Shown here piece after piece: positions 45,262 through 58,497 of a stretch of 64,000 nucleotides of DNA (positions are counted from its first letter, which is position 1; each line of letters starts with the position of its first letter). This stretch comes from Arachis hypogaea (Eukaryota; Streptophyta; Magnoliopsida; Fabales; Fabaceae). Where the stretch lies: NCBI RefSeq assembly GCF_003086295.3, contig NC_092039.1, forward strand, positions 71,257,649 through 71,321,648. Reading direction: 5' to 3'. The position numbers were made by a program, and so were the translations under genes. Under the pieces are notes generated by a model that was given only the letters and a program-made list of their open reading frames with translations, had not been told where the DNA came from and did not search any database.

Positions 45262-48200
45262 AATCTCCCCACACTTAAAACCAAGTATGTCCTCATGCTT
45301 AACCAAGAAAGGAACAAAGCGTACTATCATTTATTCAATATAAACTACCTAAATGCAATCTACCTACATGCAACTATCTAAATGGATACAAGTACTTCGT
45401 CAAAATAAATCAATCCCCAAGGAGACCAATATAAGCATAAGGGCTAATGGTATTAACAACCATGCCAAACCACAATTGAATTGAGCTATTAAAGATTTTA
45501 GAAACTTGCAAGAAAAGTGTTTTCTAGGCGAAAACATGTAATTGAGCGATCAAACCTTCACCGGAAGTGTTTGCATTCCATTCGCTCAAGTGTTCAGGGT
45601 TGATTCACTCAATCCTCCTCTAATCATGCTTTCCAAGATTTGTTTTTCATCTAACAATCAACAATTATTCAATTCATGCATACAAATATCATGACGTCTT
45701 TTCCATAGGTTGTATTAGGGCTAGGGTCAAGGTAAGGATGCATATGGTCAAGTGAGCTTGAGATTTGAATCTTTGATCAACTTAAACTTTCCACCTAACC
45801 TATGACAACCTATACAATTTCAAAGCTAAGCTAACTACCCATTTTTCATTTTTTCACACTCATGTGTTTTCTTCTTGATCGCAACTCATATGCATTGATT
45901 ATTATTGAGCTTCGCTTTGGGGCATTTTGTCCCCTTTTTATTACTTTTTTTCTTTTTCTATTTTTTTCTTTTTTTATTCTATATATATTTTTTTCTTTTT
46001 ATTTTCTCATTTCATTTTTTTTTCTTTTTGTAATAAAGGCTATACAAAAGTATCAATGCATATGGCTTTACATTTAATTAACACATGAGCATGTACCCAA
46101 TTCCCAATATTTTCAACAAAATACAAAACACACACCTCTTCCTAACCAATGTCCCAAGTTTCCCCACACTTGAATGATACACACACTCACTAGCCTAAGC
46201 TAATCAAAGATCCAAATAAAGGACATTTATTATTTTTTGCTTTAAGGTGTGTAATGTGCTAAATTAAGAACAAAGGGGTTAATCGTAGGCTCAAAGTTGG
46301 CTAATAATAGAAGATAAAAGGTAAGGCTATTTGGGCAAGTGAGCTAATGAAATGATAGCCTCAATCACATAAATGCATGAACACACAAAATAATGGACAT
46401 AAAAAATTAAATAAATCAAAGATCACAATCATAGAGAGAGAACATTGCACACAAGAAGGAAAATAAGTGGTTATAAGATGTAACCACACAATTAGGCTCA
46501 AAACTCACAAGCTTGTGTTCTTAGCTCAAAAACATGATCCACAATGTATATAATTCAAGCAAGTTCAATGAAAAGTTTTTTACTCAAATCAATTAGGATG
46601 TCAATGCCTTGTAGATAATTTTCTTGAAAAATATCATTATTTTGACTAAGCTTATTATGTATAGATATGCAAAATAAGAAAATACAACTAAAATCCTAAA
46701 AGACCCAAAAAAAATGAAATGCAAAAGTGTTGGGATTAGAAACTTGTCACCCAAAAGCACCGACTAGTCGGACGACCTCCCTACACTTAAAAGTTTGCAC
46801 CGTCCTCGGTGTATCCAAAGATGAGCAAGGGGGTACGGCGACTCTCTGAGTTGCTACCTTCAGCTGGTAGATCAACTGGTGTTGCGTGTTCTTTCTTTCG
46901 CTTCCATTTTTGCTTATGGTGCATCAGGCATGAAAAACAAGAGAAAAATACCGTAAGATGAGAAAATACAAAAGCAAAGAAGCGTAAATTATTGGAATGA
47001 GGTAAATCACTAGAATGAAGTGAGTGAAGTAGTGTGACATTAATGAAACACGTGTGCGTATTCTAAATTGTACGCGGTTAAGAACACACACGCCAACAAA
47101 AAAACTATGTCACAAGTACGCAAAAAAGAACATGAACCTCACTCATTCTAGTGTGCTTGAGATGCTCTAAACTCATAGGTTAAAACAACCAAACAAGCAA
47201 TAAAGAAGCATGAAAGCATTCAAGCCAAAAGCATATAGATGCATAAGCTCAATGCATTACGATAAATGCGTAACATCCAACAAGAAGTTGCCTAATCAAG
47301 GTAAAGGATTCAAATCACATAGTGAACAAATCATGCAATTCAAAAAGAATTAACAAGCTTGAAGGCAGTGTCATTTACGTGGTATTCACAAAAGTTAAGC
47401 ATGAAAGATTCAAAACCAAGTAGCAAATTATAACCTCAGTGAAGGGTCCAACAATGAATATCAAAAATAGTTATGCTGAAATATCATTCAGTTAACAATA
47501 AGCAGCAATGTATAGTAAACAAAATTAGTAATCCAACACTTATAATGGAAAAGAGAAAATGAAATGAAAATTAAACTAACTAACTAACTAACTAAAAGAA
47601 ATGGTTACAGATGGTATTTGGTAGTGTTGGATGATGGGTAAGAGGTGAAAAGAAAAGAGAAAAAAAGAGAAGAAGGAAAGAAATAGAAAGAAAAGAAGAA
47701 AAGAAGGTGATAAAAGAAGGCAACCCACGTGTGCGCGTGCAGCATGCGTAAGCGTGGGGTGGTGAAATGGAATCGACGCGTACGTGTGAGTCACGCGTAC
47801 GCGTGGGTATGTAGAGTTGTGCCGCGGGCACAAAGTTGGCATGAAGTAGACACAACTCTCGGGTTCAAGTATGGAAGGTGGAAGTTTTGCATCCACGCGT
47901 ATGCGTGGGTGATGCGTGCATGTGGATGGTCGAAAATACTTGAGGCACGCGTACGCGTGGGGCACGCATATGCGTGGGTTGGTGCTCTATTTTTCAAAAA
48001 TTTCTTTCAAGTTCTTGCACCAAACCAAGCATTTCAAACCTCCAAACAGCTACCAAAACACCATAAAACCTTATTTAACCTACCAAACTACCAATTAAAC
48101 TCAACTAACAATACAGAACATGAAATTAAACTAATTTTACCAAAATTTACAAAAGAGAAAAATGAAAAGATTTTACCATGGTGGGGTGTCTCCCACCTAG

Positions 48201-48402
48201 CACTTTTATTTATTGTTCTTAAGTTGGACTTATGGGGAGCTCCTCATCAAGGTGTCTTGTGCTTAAATTCATCTTGGTACATCTACCAATGCTTGAATTT
48301 CCAATAAGCTCCATTCTTCAAAATTAATGCCACCAAGCTTTGATGGAGTTCTTCACAAGCTAAGGGCTCCCAAATTTGATTCTCTTTGTGCGATCCGGGA
48401 TC
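45262..48402 (-). other. 3' non-coding region of G
   Basis: 3.1 kb without a supported gene. It has the polypurine tract next to the LTR, several GTGTGGGGA words (near 45270 and 46160, complement), T-rich stretches (45930-46035) and a CpG-rich palindromic array (47724-47990, words like CACGCGTACGCGTGG). Confidence 0.6.
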
Positions 48403-50157
48403 TCACACTTTCTTTTGACACCCGTCTTTAAATTGATCTTCATTAGTCCATCTGAATGGTGAGCAAGAGGAATTCTCAAGGTAATACCAAACTCTCCTTA
48501 TTGACCCATACACTTGAGCACTAGTCCAACCATTGAATCTAATCCTTGAAGTATCAACCAAAATGAGCCTTGATTTGCAACGCCATCCACTAAACATCTT
48601 CCTCTTACACTTCATCCCGCAAAGCATCCTAAGTTGACCATCCGTTTTAAGCAAGCCATACTCAAGAGGGACAATAAAGCTAATAGAGATGAGTTTTACC
48701 CACTCAAATATAGAAGTAGATGACAACCTAGGCAAAGAAGCTCCCAAGGGTCTTGACAAAGCGTATTCCATCCTCCTTTTTCTAAGGACTTCCACCTCTT
48801 CACAAGAATTCTCAATTTCAATCCTTTGTTTATCAATTCGAGAAAGTTCTTCAAGCTCAAATGATTCTTCACCACTAAGACTTGATGCTCGATCGTCATT
48901 GCCAAGGGAACTCGATTCTTCAACTATCCCAACCAATTCTTCATATGGGGTATGCCTTGGAGGTTATGCACATTCCTTCTTAACATCAAATTTTATTTTC
49001 TTGGAGGGATTTTCTTCGACTCTATGTTCCCATAGAGGTTCCACATCCTCTAAGTCTTCAACCACTTCTTGCTCTTCTTCAACAATCATAGCTTCCTCCA
49101 ATTGTTCTAATACAAAGCAACATTCCTCATTTTCCACCGGAATTCCCAATCTCTCCTTCATGCTATACTCTTCATTTGATTCTTCATATGTAGCCATGGG
49201 AGTGCTTTGAGGGTTCAAGCATTGGAAGGCTAATCGGTTCGTCACCTCTTCCAAGGTGGCCGTGAATCCTAGTACCTCCCTTTGCATTTCTTCTTGCCCT
49301 TGACGTATCAAAGTAAGATAGTCATCCATTGGAGTTTGGGGTGGATTGAAGGGTTCATTATTTTGGAGAAAGGGTTCATGATAGGAAGGTAGTTCTTCTT
49401 GGTAGGGTCGTGACGGTTCAAAACACTCCAATTTTTCCACTTGTTGCACATCACACTCCACGGTTGCTCCTCCACAATCATCCTTGAACAAGTTTTGCTC
49501 GTGACATGAATCCTATAAGTCTATCCTTTGACGGATGTTTGCTTGAAGTCGGTCCATTGTTTCCTTGAGGTGATCTCGTTCCAAATTTCAAGCATAAGTA
49601 AGATCATCTTGCTCTTGGATTGATGGACATAAATATTCTTCCATGGAGGATTGCGGTGGAAGGTAGAATTCATCTTGTGGGTTAAAATTTGCATACATTG
49701 GAGGTGGTTCATCTTGGTAATAGTATGGAGGAGGTGGTTCTTGGAGGTGTGGATATTGTGGTAGTTCCAAATGTGGTTCATATGGCTCAAAAGGTGGTTG
49801 GTATGGTGGATATGGATTAGGATCATATGGAGGTGTTTGGTGAAAAGGTGCTTGTGAGTATGGTTGATGGCTATGTTGAGGGTGTAGCTCATAGGCATAT
49901 GGTGGTGGTTCTTGATAGTCACAAAGAGGATCACCATAGCCATTTGATTGGTATGCATCATAGAATGGCTCTTGTTCATAGTGCATTGGTGGGGGTTGTT
50001 GCCAAGAGGATTGATCATATACATATGGCTCCTCCCACCTTTGAGTGTCCCATCCTTGATACACATCTTCATTGAAGCTTCCGTTCCCTACAAGATAGTT
50101 AGAACCAAACTTATAGCCAATGTGAGAATTTATGATTAAAAGAGAAAATAAAAACAA
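48403..50157 (-). pseudogene. Single ORF of G, broken in three frames
   Basis: Three consecutive minus-strand stretches make one interrupted protein: a Pro/Tyr/Gln-rich N-terminus (50157-49588, e.g. YQEPPPYAYELHPQ), a middle part (49491-48964) with coiled-coil-like and acidic segments, and a C-terminal part (48936-48403) with IFEWVKLISISFIVPLEYGLL and DGQLRMLCG. Homologous to F (30378-32035). No known enzyme domain seen. Confidence 0.75.
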
Positions 50158-50282
50158 AGGCTAACAAGAAATAATAAAACAAAGTTCTAAATCTAGCAAA
50201 AACTAACAAGCAATCCAAAACTCAAGCTATTCACAATATTCACATATGTACAATAACCAATAACAAGGCACACGTTTGCAAT

Positions 50283-50300
50283 TCCCCGGCAACGGTGCCA
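50283..50300 (-). other. tRNA-Asp primer-binding site of G
   Basis: The minus strand reads TGGCACCGTTGCCGGGGA, one mismatch (G to A) from the consensus, three bases after the LTR end CTCATCA. Confidence 0.88.
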
Positions 50301-50303
50301 TTT

Positions 50304-51814
50304 TGATGAGAGAAAATTTGATGGTTTAGAATTTCACAATAAATTCTCGTTGCAAGAATAGTTTCTAAACCAACAAATAATCCTCTCATACAAAAATTTG
50401 GTTGTCACAAGTAACAAACCCCAATAAAAATAACCGAAGTATTCAAACCTCGCGTCATTCTCCCTAGGAATTGTAATAAGATGTTCTTGTTATTGGTTAT
50501 GAAGTATATTTTGGGGTTTTTGTAGTAAGAGACAAGAAATGTAAATGGCAAAAGAAATAAACTAACAACTAAGAGAGCTCTTGGTAGGGAATGAGAAGTG
50601 GAAGTCTTATCCTCATTATCATCATCAATTGAGATGAGAATTGTATATTGCTCCCACTTAGTTAACCTATAACTATAAAGAAAATTCAAGTGGAGGAATT
50701 AACTTGATATCACAAGTCCTAGCCAAATCTAGATGAAAGACTAGCTTTAGTGACATTCAAGTCAATTAGCAACTTCCAATTATCAATCAACAAAGGAGTT
50801 AGATAACTCAAGAGTCACCAATCACTCAACCAAAGCCAATAGGAACAAAATCTACCTCATAACTAGAAGAAGCATTTCATCAAACACATAAAAGGCAATA
50901 AAGGCAAACATCATAAATTGCAAGAATTAAAGGAACTACAACTAATCAAGGCAAGAGATCAACAATAGAAAACTAAAGTAAGCATTAAAAGACATGAAAA
51001 TAGTAAATTGCATTGAAAGAAAATGTAGATCTACAAAAGAATTCATAATCTACAACTAACAATACAAGAGAATTACAAGAGGAGTAGAATACTACAACTA
51101 CAAGAGAACAATTAAAGATGAAAAAGAGAAACTAAACCAAAAGAGAAGAAGTAGAAGAAGTAGATCTAGATCTAAACCTAATCCTAATTCTAGAGAGCAG
51201 AGAGAGTTTCTCTCTCTAGAAACTAACTAAAGTATGTTAAAACTAAACTATGTGCTAATTACTAACTAATTCCTTCAATCCTTGGATTTAATAGCATCAA
51301 AAGTGAGTTGGATTTGGGCCTGGAAAGCCCAGAATTCGCCCCCAGCATTTTCACTTTAATGAGGTCACGTGCGAGCATCAACGCATACGCGTGGGTTACA
51401 TGTACACGTCGCTTGACATTTAGCTATCCATGTGTACACGCCATGTATGCGTGCGCGTCGCCATGCGACTTCACTTTCCCACGCGTGCGTATCTGCTGTG
51501 TGTGCGCGTCGATGAGTGCATCCCAGATCCTTGGTTTTCATTATTTCTCCACTTGCATGCTTTTCCTCTTCACCCCTTTGATCCATTCCTAGCCTTTCCA
51601 ATCTGAATTCACTAACAAATACATCAAGGCGTCTAGTGGAATCAAAGGTGAATTAAAATTAACCAATTAAAGGCCTAAAAAGCATGTTTTCACACTTAAG
51701 CACAATTTAGGAGACAATCATAAAACCATGCTATTTCATTGGATCAATGTAGAAAAAATGGATAGAATCCACCTAAATTAGGCATAAAATATACCACGAA
51801 ATAGTGATGCGTCA
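50304..51814 (-). repeat. 5' LTR of G
   Basis: TGACGCATCAC (51814) to CTCTCATCA (50304). CpG-rich array at 51365-51500. It includes the unoccupied counterpart of the S insertion site (TTTAATAGCATC near 51290). Confidence 0.85.
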
Positions 51815-53529
51815 ACTTGGTGGCCTTGTTTCGGTAGTTTGTGCATATTGAGAATCGACCAAGGTATGGTTTCGGTTTCTTTTATGTAATAATACGATGT
51901 TTCGTGAAACTTAGGTTTGTGAACCCTAAGATAGAATTGAATGAATTGTTGTTTGAATTGTGTATGTGGTATATGAATGATGATGAAGGTTGAAGGAAAA
52001 TGTATGTGATGGATTATATGTATATATGTTGTTTGATGATGAGTATTGATGGGTTATATGATTTATGAAGGGGTTATTGGTTTTGAAAGTGAGAATGTTG
52101 AGATGGAAATTGATGAATGATTATTGTTGTTGATGACAATTTATGATGGTTGTGATTTTTTATGAATGTTGATGAGTATGACGACTAGTGATGTTGATGA
52201 TAGTAAGATGAATATTGATGTTGAGCATGATTATGATGAGTGATGATGAATATTGATGATTATGAGATGATAATGTTGACATCATATGTTGATGGTTATG
52301 TTGATAATGATAATTATAATGATTTTAGGGAATTATGATCTTGTAGTTGATGAATGATGTGGATTATTGATGTTGAGGTTGAGTGATGATAATTGTGAAG
52401 ATTTGGTAGTGATAAATTAATGATTGATGAATTTGATGGTTGAGAATGGTGCATGTGTGATGAATCTAATGTTTGGGGTTGATGATTTTGAGGATAGTGA
52501 TTTGTAAGTGAAAATTGTGTTAAGAGTGGTGATTTGGAACAAAATGGTAAATAATGAATGTGAAGGAAATTATAAGTTTTGGTATGACTTAGGTTGAATG
52601 TGGACCTTATGAAGGGATTGATATAGTGAGAAGTGTATGGTCTAAACTTTGGAATACTTGAAAGATGATTGAGGATTGTTTATATATTGTTTTGGGTATG
52701 TTTAATTTGGTTTCATTTTGAAGTTCTTTGGAAACTAGAGAATTTTGTTGAATTTTGTAAAACCTTGTTTTCGACGAACTTTGACTAGGCATAACTTGGC
52801 CTCCGGACCTTTATTTTTAATGAAATTTTATTTAAATGAAAGATGGGTCTGAGAGCTTTAAGACATTTAAAGAATAGATGGAAAATGATTTAAAACGAAA
52901 ACGCTATGCGCGTTTGAAGTTCTGTATGAAAATCTGATTTCTGCAACTTTCAAATTTTTCTAAGTCTGCTATGGCTCGTGTACGCAAACCTGTGCACGCG
53001 ACGCGAGTACTTTCCACTTCCAGTGATCTCGCGTATGCGGGCACTGGGTGCGTACGCAGTAATGTAATTTTAAGGAATGCATACGTGAGTTTTTAACACG
53101 CAACGCGAGTATTCCTTCCTGTTTTGGAACTCTCGTGTAAGCGAGCAAAGTGCCACGTACGCGACCACCCTTTTTCAACCTTGTGCATTCGCGGGACAAG
53201 GGTTCATATACGTTAGACTCCTGTTTTGCTGAAAACTTGTTTTTCTTCATTTTAAAGGTTCCCCTAGCATTCCAAACTTCTTTAACTTATGTTTAAGACT
53301 TATAAATAGTGATTAGGCCTTGGGGATATTGAGGATTGGTTAAATGACATAAGATTAAATATTTTCTGTCATAAGTTTATAAGATGATGAATTAGGTTTT
53401 GGAAGGTTGTGGATGAAGTTGGTAAATGTTGAGTTGTGAAGTATTAAATTGAGGAGAATTCGAGAAATGTGAATGCTTATAATAAGTTGAGAACTTGGGA
53501 AGGAATGATGAACTTGTTGGATGTTTATG

Positions 53530-53815
53530 GAATGTGCCAGGCACTATATCCTCGAAATGATAGTGTGTTAGGCACTATATCCCTGGAATGCTGAGACTTG
53601 AAAGTTCACATTGGATTAAGATGAAAGGAAAGATGAGCTTGTTGGATTTTGAAAGAAAGTGTGCCAGTCACTATATCCGTGGAACGATAGCGTGCAGGGC
53701 ACTATATCGCTGGGATTGAATTATTATTGATAACCTTTTCTACCACAAGAATGTTCCAGGTACTATATCCTTGGATTAGTGCGTCAGGCGCTATATCCTT
53801 GGACGTGGGAGAAAG
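53530..53815 (+). repeat. GGCACTATATCC repeats in H
   Basis: Six imperfect copies of GTGCCAGGCACTATATCC(C/T)(T/C)GGA at about 53536, 53568, 53670, 53696, 53754 and 53785, alternating between two spacings. Confidence 0.8.
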
Positions 53816-53862
53816 ACGACATCTGAAAGAATGTGTCGAGTTGGTATTTATGGACTGACAAG

Positions 53863-54514
53863 TAGGGGTGGCAAGCGAGAAAGCCCGCCCCGCCCTGCCA
53901 GAAGCCTATCCTTTAGCGGGCTGGCCCGTCCCGCCCCACCTAATGAGGCGGTCCCATAATTCCAGCCCGCCAAATCCTTTTTTTTTTTTACTTTTAACTA
54001 TTAAATAATATATATAAAAGCATAAAAAATCTCTTTTATTTTTTACTTTTAAATATTATAATTTCTAAAAGTATAAACACATTATAATTTTTATATTCAC
54101 AAACATTAAAGTCTTTGTAATTATAAATATCTAATAAACATAATTATAAACCAAGTTTTCATCCAAAACATAATTATAAATATTGTTCCTGAAGCAAAAT
54201 AAATATAATCCAAAACATAATTATAAATATTGTCTCTAAAACAAAATAAACATAATCCAAAACACTCAATTTTCATCCTTATTCTCTTGTAAGTTGGGTT
54301 GGGGAAAGTTGGTTTTTGGCAAAAAAATTGTAAAAATACCCCTTGCCAAAAAAATACTAAGCCCGGCGGGGAAGCCCGCCAAAGCCCGCGGTTTAAGCAG
54401 TGCGGGTTAGGCGGGCTTTTGCTATTTGGCGGTCCCAATTTTCCAGCCCAGCCAACCTTTTTTGGCGTGTTACGCGGGCCGGCCCGGCGTGTTTAGGCCT
54501 GTTTGCCACCCCTA
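53863..54514. mobile_element. hAT-type MITE, 652 bp
   Basis: Terminal inverted repeats TAGGGGTGGCAA / TTGCCACCCCTA and a perfect 8-bp target duplication CTGACAAG (53855-53862 and 54515-54522), both diagnostic of hAT elements. Beneath the ends are GC-rich subterminal AGCCCGCC / GGCGGGCT words, with an AT-rich middle. No transposase. Confidence 0.95.
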
Positions 54515-55537
54515 CTGACAAGTGATATCACGAGCGAATAGGATAGACATGCATCATGTGCATCTTCTATGTGTTTTGCTTGCTTTGCTTAATTGCATCT
54601 TTTGGCTAAATGTATAATATGCTAACTAGCTAGTCGTTTTACTTGTTGTACATGTATATTACTTGTGTTTTACTTACTTGCTTTATATGTGATTGTCTGG
54701 TGTTGAGGAGGTTAGGTAGGCAGTGGCGATGTGATTACATGGAGGGTAGGTTGGCGAAGGCTGTGGGACAGCAGTGTGATTTGATATTAGTTTGAAAGCC
54801 CCTAAGTTTAGATAATCCTATTTATGGTTTATGGTTTAAGTTATTTATTTTGTTAAGTTTGAGTATTCTGTATCGATGTGAAGTTCTAGGATTGCCTTTG
54901 GTGTCCCAGAACCTTATATCTTACATATTAGGCACTGTTACCGTACTGGGAGCCTCCGGTTCTCATACCGTATATTGTTGTTTTTCAAATGCAGGTCGCA
55001 ACCCACCTTGGTGAGTTTGTGGACATGGTCACAGAGGGGAAAATGGTTTCTCTTTTGTTATATTCTACTTTGCTTCTATTGCAGTTATTTTCTCATCTTT
55101 TATATATCTATAACTTTGTTTCCTTAAAGGCCTTGCTTTAAACTTTGAGAGATAAGAAGTAAACCTTTTGTAAAACTCTGTTGTATATCTTGACTAGTCG
55201 GCCTAAACTCTGCAGGCTGTGACTAGTTCCTTTTGTATATCATATATATTTACTGTGTTTATCTATTAGCTACTACCATGTATCTTAGAACTTTAACGCA
55301 AGGTTGTATATTTCATGTTTTGTTCTTATCCTGCCTACGCGTTTTGGTATCATATATGAACACTTCACGTTTTGAAATTTCACTTTATGTGACTTTGAGC
55401 TTATTTCCTTCATCGAGCTTCTAGTTATATAAATTCTTGAAAATATATTTTATAATAAGAGCTTTAGAACTATCGTGACACTTTGTTATCCTTTGCATTA
55501 CGGCATGAAGTAGGGTTTAGGGTAATAAGGTATTACA

Positions 55538-56570
55538 CTTAAGACCAGGGGCGTCTAACCTTCTCCATGCATCCACGTCACACGTGGTCACCGCCCACAT
55601 CCCACGTTGAGCCAATCCAAACCCCTGCTAGGTGCATCTTAAATCCAAGACTTAATTCGAATCCACAAAGCTTAAGAAAGCTATCAAGAACCAAAGATTG
55701 GGCCTCAATCTAAAGGAATTATTCTTAATTTGTAAATGATAATTAGAAAAAGATATTATGTGATTTTGTTTTAATTAATTGTGATTATTAGGTTTTGTTT
55801 TGGAGTATTTAAGGATTCAAAGAAAATCCTAAATTGAACACCTGATTACCCCCACACACTTGTGAACCCTAACTTTGTGTTTCTGCATCATGTTATTAAT
55901 TTTCTATCTTTAATTATTGCATTGCTGTTTTCTATGAATTGGTTTTTGTTCTTCATTATAAGGACTTGAGTATATTAGAAAATAACTTAAATCTGATTCA
56001 ATTTTTTTTCAAACTTGGAAAAGCTGATTAACTTAATATGTGTTTGAAACCTTTTCTCATAATTATATAAGTTTTGAAATTGATTTTGATAAATGACATC
56101 TAATTAAATCGAAATTAATCTTGAAGAATTATGCGATGTTAAACTAGATATCATGCTTAACCTCTTATCATAACAGATTGTTTAAGGAATTGAACGTTTA
56201 TTAAGATGATGAGAAATTGAATTTTCAAGAAATTGAGATTTGATTTAGTATGATTTCCCATAGAAGCATCTATGCATGATTAGGCGGGCAGTAAGAAACA
56301 TTTGTTTTGAAGTTTTAACATCTCTAAAATCTTAACACTTTAATCTCATTACTTTTTCTACTCAGTTACTGCTTACTTCTTTTACATTGTTGTTTTAATA
56401 TTCAAAAATCTCAACTAAAGTTTTTTATTGTTTGGCTAGAATAATCAGTTAACTAATCGCTTGCTTAATCCATTAATTCTCGTGGGAACGATAACCTACT
56501 CACCATGGCATTACTTGATACGATTCAATGCGCTTGACGAGTTGTGGTTTTGCAAAATTCTGCATCAGAG
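55538..56570 (+). mobile_element. LTR remnant I
   Basis: No gene. It ends with GTGGGAACGATAACCTAC..TTACTTGATACGATTC (56482-56525), the U5-like signature also seen near the ends of the Athila-like LTRs, followed by TTGACGAG. No primer site or second LTR, so a degraded fragment. Confidence 0.45.
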
Positions 56571-56650
56571 AGAGAAAACACAGTGGCCGAAGATAAAGAG
56601 TGAGAGAAAGGCAGGGCCGCGAAGAGGAAGAGGGAGAGAGGTGGTGGCAC

Positions 56651-58418
56651 TACTAAAAAATTATGTTTTAGCGACAATAACATAATTGCCACTAATTCTT
56701 TAATTTAGGTTATGTTTTTATGGTAACTATATATTTTCCATTATTACTATATATTGTAATGGAAATTATTTTTATTGCCACTAATAAATACAAGAAATTT
56801 TTTTTAATAAAAACTTTTTAGTGGCCATACAGTTATAGCCACTATTGTTATCATTAAAATAATTTTTTGTTAACAATTGCCATATAGAATAAGTTATTAC
56901 TTGCCCTTCTTGGAATTTGGCAAAAGGGTGTTGATTACTTGATTCAGATATTCAAAGAGAGATCTAGCTTATGTTGAAGATGAAAAATGGTGTCAACGCT
57001 TAAACCCTAAACTCGTCGTAGCCGTCGCTGCCACCATCGCCACCGTCGTCAAGCAAAGGCACCTCCTCCATAAATGCATCTCCAGATCTGGCAGCAACGC
57101 CCAAACCAAACCTTTGAGGTCGATTAAGAGAAAGTGCCTCCGGCTCTACCTTTGCCTCCTCTTCACAACACCGCACCTCCGCCGCTTGCACCGCCGCCCG
57201 TCTTGCGCATAGAAGCACAAGATCGTCGCTGCCGATAGATCTTCTCTCTTTACTTTTTTGATTTTCTATTTTTCATTTTATAGTTTTTCTAATTCTAAAA
57301 TTCAACAAGATTTTGTTGTTGTTGCCGCCGTCGCCAATGGTTGTTGCGGCTCCTCTGTTTCTCTTTGGTGGCCAAACTTGTTGCTCATTGTTCGTTGCTG
57401 CTCTGCTCCTCTGTTTCTCTCTGGTAACAATCGCAACTTCTCCCTCTCCTCATATTTTTCTGTTGATGAATTTTCCTTTTGCTCAATTAATTGTTTGGTT
57501 TGAATATTCAGAAGACTAATGAGTTTTCATTTTTAATTTTATCTTCTTTTGTGGAATCTGAGAGAAGAGAGTTCATAGAGAAATTTGAATGTTTGTCATT
57601 ATTGAAGGGTAATTTTTATATCATTCTGTTGTATATGGTGTACATAGACAGGTATAGGAGTGTTCATTACTTTATTTGATAATATTCACAAAAGTGTGAA
57701 GTTATAGGTTTCTATTTCCTATGAATGCTAACTAATGTAAATAGGTTCATGGTTTGGATTATAGGACTTATCAAAGTAAAATGTTGTTGTTTTGGGCATA
57801 AAAAATTCCCTTATTCAAGAAGTGAGATTCAAAGAAGAATAACCCACTGTGATGCAGAGAAAATGAGCAGCAAATAGAGCTTCTAGTTTATAGTGAGATT
57901 TGGCTTAAGAAGGTAGGGGTGGTGGGGACTTTAAAATGAACCATGTTATGTTTCACTTTTTGGACTTGTTCTAGGGAGAAGCTGTTGCATAGGCAAAGGG
58001 CTAGTGAGTGCAATTAAAAAATGAGGGTTACACTAATAACTGTCTTGGTGCATATGCATATAGTGGTATAATAAGTAAAAAAGGAGAAGAAGAATGCAAC
58101 GAAGACAACGACATAGGTGAAGAAAAAGAAAAGCGTAAACCTGAATTTGATTTTGATAAACTGTACTTATGTTGCTAGTGCAATTCATACTTATTTATAC
58201 AATTGGAAGAGCCATACTAACTAACACCTAATGACTCTTAACAGACTCAGTTAGTGTGACTAACTCAGCTTATAACAGATTTAGATTTTGTAACTAATTC
58301 ACTTATTTATGACTCAAGTAACTGATTCTTCCTCCTTAACAAAAATAATACTGTATGAAGATGTGAAGCTAGTTTCTAAATTTTTATAATTATTGCTTTA
58401 TTTTTCTTCTCTCACTAC

Positions 58419-58469
<51 letters not shown>

Positions 58470-58490
58470 TGTGTGTGTGTGCGTGCGTGA
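56651..58490. other. Left interior of J
   Basis: Subterminal repeats to about 56890, then a GC-rich 240-bp patch (57000-57240) with a 72-codon minus-strand frame of unknown nature (possibly another captured piece). The AT-rich remainder has no recognisable gene. Confidence 0.4.
58419..58488. repeat. (AT)n(GT)n microsatellite
   Basis: About 7 AT units followed by about 25 GT units with single interruptions, directly before the acyl-CoA reductase fragment. Confidence 0.95.
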
Positions 58491-58497
58491 TTGTGGA

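Larger units (their letters stand above)
32994..51814 (-). mobile_element. Element G, same family as F, split by S
   Basis: Minus-oriented. The 5' LTR is 50304-51814 and the primer site 50283-50300. One broken ORF is at 50157-48403, followed by a long 3' non-coding region. The 3' LTR is 32994-33972 plus 44799-45261, interrupted by S. The 3' LTR lacks the last dozen bases and no target duplication is found (AAAAT versus ACTTG), so the left border with F is a rearranged or truncated junction. Confidence 0.8.
51815..55537 (+). mobile_element. Truncated LTR of a Ty3/gypsy (Del/Tekay-like) element H
   Basis: No coding capacity. The right end GGTATTACA (55529-55537) fits the typical ..GGTGTTACA end of Tekay-type LTRs. 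Internal features are TGATGA-rich low-complexity DNA (51960-52300), a CpG-rich GCGTACGC region (52970-53170), a GGCACTATATCC repeat block (53530-53815), and a hAT MITE. The start expected for such LTRs (TGTAACACCC) is missing; the left edge abuts G. The family call is from end sequence and style only. Confidence 0.5.

Noticed and set aside
45900..46077. Membrane protein-like ORF at 45862-46077
   Set aside because: Phe/Leu-rich only because of a poly-T tract in non-coding DNA of G; same for 9733-9936 and 18732-19076.
47588..48307. Open frames (125-192 codons) near the CpG array of G
   Set aside because: They are made of repeats translating as HAYAW/RVRV on both strands. No domain and no conservation with the matching region of F beyond the repeat.
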